Program-made: the position numbers and the translations under genes | Shown here: positions 18,437 to 25,490 of the stretch, piece by piece | How the letters are laid out: each line of letters begins with the position of its first letter | Numbering within the stretch: position 1 is the stretch's first letter | Origin: Haloglomus litoreum | Lineage (GTDB): Archaea; Halobacteriota; Halobacteria; Halobacteriales; Haloarculaceae | Assembly (NCBI RefSeq): GCF_029338515.1 | Contig: NZ_CP119988.1 | Span: 1,860,001 to 1,924,000 of the forward strand | DNA: 64,000 bases | Reading direction: 5' to 3' | Notes under the pieces: generated by a model | Told to the model about the DNA's origin: nothing | Databases searched by the model: none | The model's input: the letters and a program-made list of their open reading frames with translations, nothing else

Positions 18437-18607
18437 ATGGTCCTCCACGAACATCACGGATGGGTTGTGCCACTCCCTGCGGAGATACTGGGGACTGGTA
18501 TCGAACTCACACCCATATCTCTCTTCTTCGTTATCATCGTATTCGTCGTCCTCATCCGTCTGAAGGACCTCGTCTCCTACATCCGGAACGACCGTGGGGA
18601 GGACTAG
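18437..18607 (+). CDS. Possible 56-aa single-span membrane protein
   Basis: Small open frame starting MVLHEHHGWVVPLP. One strongly hydrophobic helix (ISLFFVIIVFVVLI) is followed by a basic/polar tail RLKDLVSYIRNDRGED, which by the positive-inside rule would be cytosolic. An in-frame TAA three codons upstream fixes this ATG as the first start. Codons in the second half are G/C-ending as in real genes here, whereas the first half uses rarer codons such as ATA. The opposite strand is also open, but reads as the acidic mirror of the helix. No homologue is known to me. Confidence 0.4.
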   Translation: MVLHEHHGWVVPLPAEILGTGIELTPISLFFVIIVFVVLIRLKDLVSYIRNDRGED

Positions 18608-18726
18608 ACCGCAGACAGCGGAGTTCAAGACCCAGACCGACTTGCGCACGGTATGCAGCACTGTCCCCGAAACCTCCATCGGTACTGACAGCTCTCCCAG
18701 CGATACCCTCCACCACTACAATCCGC

Positions 18727-19203
18727 TCACAACCCCTCGATGGACTCCTCCAGTTCCTCGACCGGCACCGGGTGGATCCACTCGTCCGTGCTCCAGGCGT
18801 GCTGGACCACGCCCTCGTCGTCGAGGACGAACACGGCGCGCCGGGGCGTCTTCGTGCCCGCCATCCCCTCGCGCTCGACCAGCAGGTCGTAGGCGTCGGC
18901 CACCTCGCCGTCCACGTCGGCGAAGACGGAGAACGGGGAGTCGATGCCACGGAGGAAGGCGTTGATGCCGTAGGGGCCGTCGCGGCAGACGCCGTAGACG
19001 GGGACCTCGTCGAACTCGTGCCAGCCACCGGCCTCGTACCGGCGCCACCAGTTGTCCGAGATGGCCGAGAAGACGAAGCCGAAGAAGACGAGGACTGCGC
19101 CACGGTCGCCGGCGGCATCCTCGAGTGCCGTCGCACGGAACGTCTCGCCGTCGCAGAGCAGTGCCTCGAAGCCGGGCGCGTCGTCGCCCTCGGTCGGATG
19201 CAT
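18727..19203 (-). CDS. Redoxin-domain (AhpC/TSA-like) protein lacking the peroxidatic Cys
   Basis: 158-residue thioredoxin-fold protein of peroxiredoxin type: GDDAPGFEALLCDGETF at the start, AVLVFFGFVFS as the central strand, VPVYGVCRDGPYGINAFLRGID, FSVFADVDGEVADAYDLL, and RRAVFVLDDEGVVQHAW near the end. At the position of the peroxidatic Cys (FxPxxxTxxC) it reads FFGFVFSAISDNW (residues 40-52), with no Cys. Only C17 and C73 exist, so ordinary peroxidase chemistry is doubtful. The start was set at MHPTEGDDAPGF. Probably cytosolic; role unknown. Confidence 0.8.
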   Translation of the reverse strand: MHPTEGDDAPGFEALLCDGETFRATALEDAAGDRGAVLVFFGFVFSAISDNWWRRYEAGGWHEFDEVPVYGVCRDGPYGINAFLRGIDSPFSVFADVDGEVADAYDLLVEREGMAGTKTPRRAVFVLDDEGVVQHAWSTDEWIHPVPVEELEESIEGL

Positions 19204-19259
19204 ACCCGGGCGTCGAGTGGGGTCGGCAAAAGCGTGTGGTCGACGGTGCCCCCCGCCGC

Positions 19260-19994
19260 TCACTCGGTCGCTGGCCGCCGGCCCTCGAACACGGCGTGCC
19301 CCGGAACCTCGTCAGTCCCGTACCACTCGTCGTGAACCGTCGGGTCGAGGCCCGCCCCGGCGAGCACACCTGCGACGAACGCCGGGTCGAAGTTGGTGAG
19401 CGTGTGCCGGTCGACGAACCACTGGCCGTCGGGGGTCAGCACCAGCGAGTCCCACCGGAAGCGGGCGTCGCCGGTCTCGTAGCTCTGGACCAGGCGCGCG
19501 TAGAACCCCTCGCCCTCCGGGTCCGGGTGAGCTCGCAGGCGCGCGGGGGACTCGCCGTCCTCCGTCTCTACGTCGAGCGTGTCGAACAGCAGGAGGCCGC
19601 CGGGTGCGAGCCGGTCGGCCATCGACCGGACCGCCGCACCCAGTTCGTCGCGTGGCAGGTGGTTGACGACGGTGAAGGGCGCCCAGACCAGATCGTACGT
19701 CCCAGTGACGTCGAGGTCGGGCAGGGCGTCGACCGTGTAGCGCGCCGCGGGGTTCTTCTCGCGGGCGCGCTGGACCATCCCCTCGTACCGGTCGATGCCC
19801 GTCACGTCGAACCCCGCGTCCAGGAGGTACCCGTCGTGCGCGCCGGTCCCGCAGCCGACGACGAGCGCCCGGTCGCCGCCGTTCCCGGTCTCCTCGAACC
19901 GGCTGCGGACCCAGCCAGCCTCCTCGGCATACGGCTTGTCGGCATACAGCGCGTCGTAGGCGGCCGGATACTCGGCGTAGAGGGCTTCGGTCAT
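19260..19994 (-). CDS. Class I SAM-dependent methyltransferase
   Basis: 244-residue Rossmann-like methyltransferase. Motif I ALVVGCGTGAH (about residues 43-53) binds SAM, VTGIDRYEGMVQRARE is the post-I acidic strand, and LPDLDVTGTYDLVWAPFTVVNHLP is motif II/III. LAPGGLLLFDTLDVE follows as in the family. The N-terminus EALYAEYPAAYDALYADKPY resembles small-molecule methyltransferases. Substrate not predictable. It lies 57 nt downstream of the next gene in the opposite reading sense of numbering, all on the minus strand, but no tight coupling to the redoxin gene is seen. Confidence 0.88.
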   Translation of the reverse strand: MTEALYAEYPAAYDALYADKPYAEEAGWVRSRFEETGNGGDRALVVGCGTGAHDGYLLDAGFDVTGIDRYEGMVQRAREKNPAARYTVDALPDLDVTGTYDLVWAPFTVVNHLPRDELGAAVRSMADRLAPGGLLLFDTLDVETEDGESPARLRAHPDPEGEGFYARLVQSYETGDARFRWDSLVLTPDGQWFVDRHTLTNFDPAFVAGVLAGAGLDPTVHDEWYGTDEVPGHAVFEGRRPATE

Positions 19995-20138
19995 GCGCGC
20001 GCCACCTCACACCCGACGGGCTTGAAACGTCGTGGTGGTGTGGGAGATCGTCGGCCGCGAGTAGTAATCTCCACATTATTCGAAAATATGTCCGATTGCG
20101 CAGTTATCGCTTCGATACGGAACGAAATCACGGATTCG

Positions 20139-20666
20139 TCAGATATCCAAATCGCTGAAGTCGGTGTCGAGTGCCTGCCGCTCCTCGTCGTCCAGTTCGG
20201 CGATGGCCTCCTCCAGGGTGTCCTGTTCGACCTCCGGTTCCGGCTGGGGGACGCTGTCGGGGTCCGTCTCGACGTGCTCCATCCCGCGGAAGCCCTCGGG
20301 GGCGCGGTTCCCGTCGGCGAACCACTCCTGGAAGGCCTCCTCGAAGGCCTCGGCCTCGCCGCGGTACTGCGAGCCGCCGGCCTCCTGGTACCAGTAGAGG
20401 AAGTCGGGTTCGTGGTCGTTACAGAGGAGCACCTCGTGGAGCGGTTCGCCGTAGACGACCCGCGCGACGTTGCACTCCTGGATGTTCTCGTCGCCGTGGA
20501 TGAGCCAGCAGGCGTGGCACGGCTGGCCCGCGACCGCCGACAGCCGGACGAGTCGGTCCCGCGTGTCCTCGGACACCTTGTCGATGGACTGCAGTTGCCC
20601 GTCCTCGGTGAAGACCTCCTCCTCGTCGAACCGCCAGCCGCGCAGCGCGATGCTCACTTTGCCCAT
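20139..20666 (-). CDS. Cys/His-rich haloarchaeal protein of unknown function
   Basis: 175 residues, not recognised. It opens MGKVSIALRGWRFDEEEVFTEDG and has a compact Cys/His cluster in the middle: CHAC, then C about 16 residues on, then LLCNDHEPD. A zinc site is plausible. The last 60 residues are very acidic and probably disordered (PQPEPEVEQDTLEEAIAELDD). The ATG at 20666 fits the conserved-looking start; upstream in-frame sequence overlaps the next gene and is Arg/Pro-rich. It is 59 nt downstream of the ATPase gene on the same strand, so the two may be co-transcribed. Confidence 0.72.
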   Translation of the reverse strand: MGKVSIALRGWRFDEEEVFTEDGQLQSIDKVSEDTRDRLVRLSAVAGQPCHACWLIHGDENIQECNVARVVYGEPLHEVLLCNDHEPDFLYWYQEAGGSQYRGEAEAFEEAFQEWFADGNRAPEGFRGMEHVETDPDSVPQPEPEVEQDTLEEAIAELDDEERQALDTDFSDLDI

Positions 20667-20725
20667 GTCCGCGGGTAGTCGACGCGTGGATAAGGGTCGT
20701 TCGGAAGGCGCGACCGCCCTGCGAC

Positions 20726-21727
20726 TCAGCGGTCGTCGACCCTCGTGATGGTCCCGCGGTCGGTGTCGACGAGTTCCAGTCGGTGCTCGGTCGCGGCCGC
20801 CCGTCGCAGGTCCGGGTGCTCGGCGAGTGACCCCTGGTGGGGAACCACCACGACCTGGCGGCGTTCGGCGGCCGCCTCCAGACCCGCGATGGCGCCCGTC
20901 CGGGCCGTGCGGTCCAGCCGCCCCAGCGGCGCGTCGAACCACTGCGGGACGCCGGCCACGTCGCCCGCCGCGAGCGTCATCGCCAGCCCGAACCGGATGG
21001 TCTCGCCGGTCGCCATCGACGCCCGGCCCGCGGGCGAGCCATCGGCCGGTGCGACCGCGACCCCGAACGGTTCGTCGTCCACCGACACCTCGTACCGGGA
21101 CGCGAGGCCGACGACATCGACGTACCGCTCCAGATGCGTTCGGAACTCGGCCCAGCAGTCCGACGGGGTCGCGCGCTCGCCGTCGGGGGCACCCCGGGCG
21201 GCCGCGGCCGCGCTGACCAGCCCCTGCGCGATGGGGGCCCACCCGGTCGGCTGGGCGACCCGTTGCAACCCGGGATCGTTGACGAGGATGGCCTCCGTCT
21301 CGGGGGGCGCGAGGCCGCGGGCGGCTGTCTCGGCGTCCTCGACATCGAGCCACGGTCCATCGTCGCCCCACCGCTCGACGCGCGGCGGCCCGACCGAAGC
21401 GTCACCGCTCCCGTCGGGCGTTCCCTCGGTCAGCGTGCGCTCGACCCGGTGGTGGCCGTTCGGGGCCTCGACCTCGGCCGCGACGGTGGCCGGGACCGGG
21501 CCGTCCGCGGCCTCGTGGCGCGGAAGCGAGACGTTCGCTGCGGAGACCCAGGGCGTCGTCCCGTAGAGCGCGAGGCGCAGACCGTGACAGAGGGTCGTCT
21601 TCCCCGTGCCGGAGTCGCCGACCACGAGGTGGAGGTCGGGGCCGCTCGGCGGCGGGCCGAGTTCGAGCCGCTCGTCCTGGAACAGGCGGAGGCCATCGAG
21701 GGCGAGCCGGCGGATGCGAGTGAGCAT
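20726..21727 (-). CDS. Compact SMC/Rad50-like ATPase, DndD-related
   Basis: 333-residue ATPase with an ABC/SMC head. Residues 1-50 carry IRRLALDGLRLFQ and Walker A GDSGTGKTT (37-45), followed by LRLALYGTTPW, as in AAA_23/Rad50 N-terminal domains. A signature-like MATGETIRFGLAMTLA (238-253) precedes PQWFDAPLGRLD (261-272), which closely parallels the IDTPLGRLD block of DndD in DNA phosphorothioation, and then QVVVVPHQGSLAEHPDL. The long coiled coil of DndD and Rad50 is absent; only about 190 residues, not obviously heptad, separate the two halves. The residue after the Walker B Asp is Ala rather than Glu. No dndB, dndC or dndE is seen nearby. Confidence 0.7.
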   Translation of the reverse strand: MLTRIRRLALDGLRLFQDERLELGPPPSGPDLHLVVGDSGTGKTTLCHGLRLALYGTTPWVSAANVSLPRHEAADGPVPATVAAEVEAPNGHHRVERTLTEGTPDGSGDASVGPPRVERWGDDGPWLDVEDAETAARGLAPPETEAILVNDPGLQRVAQPTGWAPIAQGLVSAAAAARGAPDGERATPSDCWAEFRTHLERYVDVVGLASRYEVSVDDEPFGVAVAPADGSPAGRASMATGETIRFGLAMTLAAGDVAGVPQWFDAPLGRLDRTARTGAIAGLEAAAERRQVVVVPHQGSLAEHPDLRRAAATEHRLELVDTDRGTITRVDDR

Positions 21728-21874
21728 ACCCGCCGTCGGACCGGGGGGTACCTGAAGGTGGGGGCAGGTGGCTCCGTCGGGCACCTGCGCACTTGCGCCC
21801 TCAGTCCACGATGAACGCGTGTTCAGTTGCCAGGATTGGTCAGGGTTAAGTGAGAATCGTTCGCACCCGCAGCC

Positions 21875-23842
21875 ATGACCGGGGACTGGCGACAGGCGGA
21901 ACTGGAGTACGACGACGAGGTCATCGGCGAGAACACGATTCCGGCGCTGTTCTTCGAGTCGGTCGAGCGCCACGGGGACACGACCTGCCAGATGTACAAG
22001 GGCGGGCTCGGCGACCGCTCGATGACGCCGGGCGTGATGCCCGAGCCGCCGACCGGCGAGTACGGCACGCTCACCTACGAGGAGGTCGGCCGCATCGTCC
22101 GCAACCTCGCCGTGGGCTTTCGCGAGCTCGGTGTCGACCCGGACGATCGCATCGGGCTGTATGCCGACACGCGGCCGGAGTGGATCCAGACGGACCTCGC
22201 GGTCCAGGCGGCGGGCGGCGTCATCACGACCGTCTACACGGAGTCGTCGGCGCCGCAGGTCGAGTACCTGCTCGACGACCCCGGCGCCACCGGCGTCGTC
22301 GCGGGTACGACCGACCTCGTCGACACCATCGTCGAGGTGGAGGACGACCTGGACCTGGAGTTCATCGTCACGATGGACGAGGCCGGCGACTACGCCGACC
22401 GTGACGACGTGTACACGCTGGCGGAGGTCCACGCGATGGGCGCGCCCGAGCGGGCCGAGGGCGACGTCGACGCGTGGGTCGACGAGCGTGACGTCGAGGC
22501 GCTCGCCTCGCTCGTCTACACCTCCGGAACGACCGGCGACCCGAAGGGCGTCCAGTTGAGCCACCGCAACTTCCGCTCGTCCATCAACACCGTCTGGCGC
22601 CGCGTCGGCCCACGCCCGGACAAGGACGACGACATCCCGACGATGGAGCACGGGATGACCGTCCTCTCCTTCCTCCCGCTCGCGCACGTCTTCGAGCGGT
22701 TCAACCATTTCGTCCAGCTCGGCGGCGGCCTCACCGTGGCCTACGCCGAGTCGCCCGACACGGTCGGCGACGACATGGCGCAGGTCAAGCCACACGGCGC
22801 GGCCTCCGTCCCGCGGGTGTACGAGCGCATCTTCGACCAGATGCGCAACCAGGCCTCCGAGTCCGACATCGGCAAGCGAATCTTCGAGTGGGCGGTCGAG
22901 ACCGCGCAGGCGTACGACGACGCCGAATCGCCCGGGGTCGGCCTCCGGCTGAGGATGAAGGTCGCGGACAAGCTCGTCTTCTCGAAGGTCCGCGAGAAGC
23001 TGGGCGGCAACGTCGAGCTGTTCATCTCCGGCGGTGGCTCGCTCTCGAAGAGCCTCGCGAAGATGTACCGTGCGATGGGACTCACCATCCTCGAGGGGTA
23101 CGGGATGACCGAGTCCTCGCCGGTCATCTCGCTGAACCCGCCGGAGGACATCCGCGTCGGGACGATGGGGCCCGCCCTCTCCGCGGTCGAGTACCGCCTC
23201 GACGAGTCCGTCGTCGGCCCGGAGCAGCGGGAGGCCGAGGAGGGGGACGTGGGCGAACTCCTCGTGAAGGGCCCCAACATCACGGAGGGCTACTGGAACA
23301 AGCCCGACAAGACCGAGGAGGCGTTCACCGAGGACGGCTACTTCCGGACGGGCGACGTGGTCGCCGTCGACGACGACGGCTACTTCACCTTCGTCGACCG
23401 CGTGAAACAGCTCATCGTCCTCGACACTGGGAAGAACATCGCGCCCGAGCCCATCGAGGACGAGTTCGCCACCTCCGCCCGTGTCGACCAGATCATGGTC
23501 GTCGGACAGGACCAGAAGTTCATCGGCGCGGTCGTGGTGCCAAACTTCGAGCAGCTGTACGACTGGGCCGAGGACGAGGGGTACGACATCCCCGAGGACC
23601 CCACCGAGGCGTGCACGGACGAGCGCGTCCGCGAGTGGGTCGCCGAGGAGATCGACGAGGTGAACGAGCGCCTCGGCCACCACGAGACGATCAAGGAGTT
23701 CCGGCTGGTCCCGCGCGAGTGGACCGCCGACAACGACCTCCTGACGCCGTCGATGAAGAAGAAGCGCCGCAACATCGTCGACGAGAACCGCGAGGCCATC
23801 GCCGACATCTACGACAAGCCGCCCGAGGAGGTCAGGGGCTGA
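21875..23842 (+). CDS. Long-chain fatty-acid-CoA ligase (AMP-forming)
   Basis: 655-residue ANL-superfamily enzyme of the long-chain (FadD/ACSL) branch, activating fatty acids to acyl-CoA. Motifs: YTSGTTGDPKGVQLSHRN at about 214-231; the linker region LPLAHVFERFNHFVQL; ISGGGSLSKSLAKMYRAMG; GYGMTESSPVISLN; and YFRTGDVVAVDDDGYFTFVDRVKQLIVLDTGKNIAPEPIE. The last is the ACSL signature that ends in a KNI/APE element. Length and motif order are those of the long-chain enzymes. TTAAGT about 25-30 nt before the ATG is a likely promoter element. Confidence 0.95.
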   Translation: MTGDWRQAELEYDDEVIGENTIPALFFESVERHGDTTCQMYKGGLGDRSMTPGVMPEPPTGEYGTLTYEEVGRIVRNLAVGFRELGVDPDDRIGLYADTRPEWIQTDLAVQAAGGVITTVYTESSAPQVEYLLDDPGATGVVAGTTDLVDTIVEVEDDLDLEFIVTMDEAGDYADRDDVYTLAEVHAMGAPERAEGDVDAWVDERDVEALASLVYTSGTTGDPKGVQLSHRNFRSSINTVWRRVGPRPDKDDDIPTMEHGMTVLSFLPLAHVFERFNHFVQLGGGLTVAYAESPDTVGDDMAQVKPHGAASVPRVYERIFDQMRNQASESDIGKRIFEWAVETAQAYDDAESPGVGLRLRMKVADKLVFSKVREKLGGNVELFISGGGSLSKSLAKMYRAMGLTILEGYGMTESSPVISLNPPEDIRVGTMGPALSAVEYRLDESVVGPEQREAEEGDVGELLVKGPNITEGYWNKPDKTEEAFTEDGYFRTGDVVAVDDDGYFTFVDRVKQLIVLDTGKNIAPEPIEDEFATSARVDQIMVVGQDQKFIGAVVVPNFEQLYDWAEDEGYDIPEDPTEACTDERVREWVAEEIDEVNERLGHHETIKEFRLVPREWTADNDLLTPSMKKKRRNIVDENREAIADIYDKPPEEVRG

Positions 23843-23862
23843 ACGCGACCGACCGGCAACGC

Positions 23863-23874
23863 AACGCCTAATCC
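23863..23874 (+). promoter_or_regulatory. TATA-like element AACGCCTAATCC
   Basis: AACGCCTAATCC ends 22 nt before the ATG at 23897 and resembles the AACGCTTT elements elsewhere in the window. It supports a separate promoter for the FAH gene, 54 nt after the ligase stop. Confidence 0.4.
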
Positions 23875-23896
23875 ACGCCCGTCCGAGCCCTGCGGT

Positions 23897-24667
23897 ATGC
23901 GCTACGTCCGTTTCCGAGACCCGGATGGCGAGGTCAGGACCGGCGAGTGGACCGGCGAGGACGGTGCCGAGATCGCGCCGCATCCCACCACCGGTTCACG
24001 ACTCGACTTCGACCCGGACCCGCTCGCCGTGAGCGAGGTCGAGGTACTGCCACCGTGTGACCCCTCGAAGGTCGTCTGCGTCGGCCTGAACTACGCCGAC
24101 CACGCCGAGGAGCAGGGCAAGGACGTGCCCGACCGGCCGCTGCTGTTCCTCAAGCCGCCGAACACGATCGCCGGCCACGACGACACCGTCACGCTCCCGG
24201 CCGGCAAGGAGCGCATCGATCACGAGGCCGAACTCGGCGTCGTCATCGGCGAGCGCGCGAGCGACGTGAACGCGGACGAGGCGATGGCCCACGTGGCCGG
24301 GTTCACCTGCGTCGACGACCTGTCGAACCGCGACGACCAGGCCGTCGAGCAGAACTGGGTCCGCGGGAAGGCCTTCGACGACGCCTGTCCCCTGGGCCCG
24401 GTCGTGGCGACGCCCGACGAGGTGCCCGCGGACGCGAGCGTCGAGTGCCGTGTGAACGGCGAGACGCGGCAGGCCTCCAGCCGCGAGGAGTTCATCTTCT
24501 CCGTCCCGGACCTGCTCGCGGAGATCACGACCTACCTGACGCTCGAACCGGGCGACGTCATCTCGACGGGCACGCCCGCCGGCGTCGGGCCACTGTCCGA
24601 CGGCGACACCGTCGAGGTCGAGGTCGAGGGGGTCGGCACCCTCCGGAACGAGGTCCACATCCCCTGA
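23897..24667 (+). CDS. Fumarylacetoacetate hydrolase family protein
   Basis: 256-residue FAH-fold enzyme. KVVCVGLNYADHAEEQG and PLLFLKPPNTIAGHDDTV are standard FAH segments. IDHEAELGVVIGERA (about residues 110-125) has the Glu-x-Glu metal ligands, and GFTCVDDLSNRD a further acidic ligand. NGETRQASSREEFIFSVPDLLAEIT and LEPGDVISTGTPAGVGPL close the active-site region. Members cleave C-C bonds in 2-keto or acylpyruvate compounds (fumarylpyruvate, acylpyruvate, 2-hydroxyhepta-2,4-diene-1,7-dioate). Which one is not clear. The next gene appears independent. Confidence 0.92.
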   Translation: MRYVRFRDPDGEVRTGEWTGEDGAEIAPHPTTGSRLDFDPDPLAVSEVEVLPPCDPSKVVCVGLNYADHAEEQGKDVPDRPLLFLKPPNTIAGHDDTVTLPAGKERIDHEAELGVVIGERASDVNADEAMAHVAGFTCVDDLSNRDDQAVEQNWVRGKAFDDACPLGPVVATPDEVPADASVECRVNGETRQASSREEFIFSVPDLLAEITTYLTLEPGDVISTGTPAGVGPLSDGDTVEVEVEGVGTLRNEVHIP

Positions 24668-24700
24668 ACCGGCCGCCCCTGTACGTCTCGGCGGGGCATG

Positions 24701-24708
24701 ACTTATCC
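24701..24708 (+). promoter_or_regulatory. TATA-like element ACTTATCC
   Basis: ACTTATCC ends 24 nt before the ATG at 24732, leaderless-promoter spacing. Confidence 0.4.
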
Positions 24709-24731
24709 CCGCCCGGCCAGGAGCTGAACGC

Positions 24732-25412
24732 ATGGTCCAGCTCACCCTCCGCCGGAGCGACCTCGCGGCGGCGCTGCTGATACTCGTCAGCGTCGGCGCG
24801 GCCGCACTGGTCTATCCGTCCCTCCCCGAACAGTTCGCCGTCCACTTCGACGCCACGGGCACGCCGGACTCGTTCTACGGGAAGACGCTCGGCATCGCCA
24901 TCATGCCCGTCGCCGGGCTCGGCGTCTACGTGCTGTTCCGGGTCCTTCCCCATATCGATCCGCGGGGCGAGAACATCCGGGCCTTCCAGGGCCCCTACGA
25001 CGCCATCATGCTGCTCATCCTGGGCTTCCTCGCGTACATCCAGGGCCTGCTGCTGGCGTACAACCTCGGCATCGAGTACCCGCAGAACGCGCTGGTCCTC
25101 GGCGGCGTGGGCCTCCTGTTCGGGGGCATCGGCGTCCTGTTCACCCGGGCCGAGCCCAACTGGTTCGTCGGCATCCGCACGCCGTGGACGCTCTCGGACG
25201 ACGAGGTGTGGCGCCGGACCCACCGGGTCGCCGCGCCACTGTTCGTCCTCGCGGGCGCGCTCATCGCGGTCGGTTCCTTCCTCCCGGTGCCCACGGAGTT
25301 CCTCATCGGCGCTGCGGTCGCCGTCGCGGCGGTGATCCCGTCGGCGTACTCGTTCGTGGTCTACCGCCGGCTCCAGCGGGAGCGTGGGGACGACGGGCCC
25401 CCCTCGGCGTGA
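24732..25412 (+). CDS. SdpI/DUF1648-family membrane protein
   Basis: 226-residue protein with about six membrane helices. The N-terminal DUF1648 element is clear: YPSLPEQFAVHFDATGTPDSFYGK after the first helix. The C-terminal half has the SdpI-type motif NWFVGIRTPWTLSDDEVWRRTHRVAAPLF. In Bacillus SdpI gives immunity to the SdpC toxin and acts in signalling. No toxin gene is visible here, and most haloarchaeal members are orphans, so only a membrane role is claimed. Confidence 0.88.
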   Translation: MVQLTLRRSDLAAALLILVSVGAAALVYPSLPEQFAVHFDATGTPDSFYGKTLGIAIMPVAGLGVYVLFRVLPHIDPRGENIRAFQGPYDAIMLLILGFLAYIQGLLLAYNLGIEYPQNALVLGGVGLLFGGIGVLFTRAEPNWFVGIRTPWTLSDDEVWRRTHRVAAPLFVLAGALIAVGSFLPVPTEFLIGAAVAVAAVIPSAYSFVVYRRLQRERGDDGPPSA

Positions 25413-25460
25413 GGGACCGGCCCGTGACCACTCCCGGAGAGCCGCCGCGAGAAGCCAAGA

Positions 25461-25470
25461 CATAAATTTA
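25461..25470 (+). promoter_or_regulatory. TATA box CATAAATTTA of the GMC oxidoreductase gene
   Basis: CATAAATTTA begins 30 nt before the GTG start at 25491, in strongly GC-rich surroundings. It overlaps the palindrome at 25468-25481. Confidence 0.65.
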
Positions 25471-25481
25471 GGTCCACCTAA
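25468..25481. promoter_or_regulatory. DtxR/IdeR-like operator TTAGGTCCACCTAA
   Basis: Perfect inverted repeat TTAGGT-CC-ACCTAA. It has the TTAGG-N4-CCTAA architecture of the core of bacterial DtxR/IdeR metal-repressor boxes, and haloarchaea have DtxR-family regulators. It overlaps the end of the TATA box and stops 9 nt before the start codon, where a bound repressor would block transcription. Metal-dependent repression of the downstream gene is inferred, not shown. Confidence 0.6.
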
Positions 25482-25490
25482 TCGCCGCGC

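Noticed and set aside
18431-18679. 82-codon minus-strand frame opposite the 56-aa membrane microprotein
   Set aside because: Reads as the acidic mirror of a hydrophobic helix; third-position GC supports the plus frame more.
21728-23983. Upstream extension of the DndD-like gene into the acyl-CoA ligase region
   Set aside because: Antisense to the ligase; real start has the Rad50-type N-terminus at 21727.
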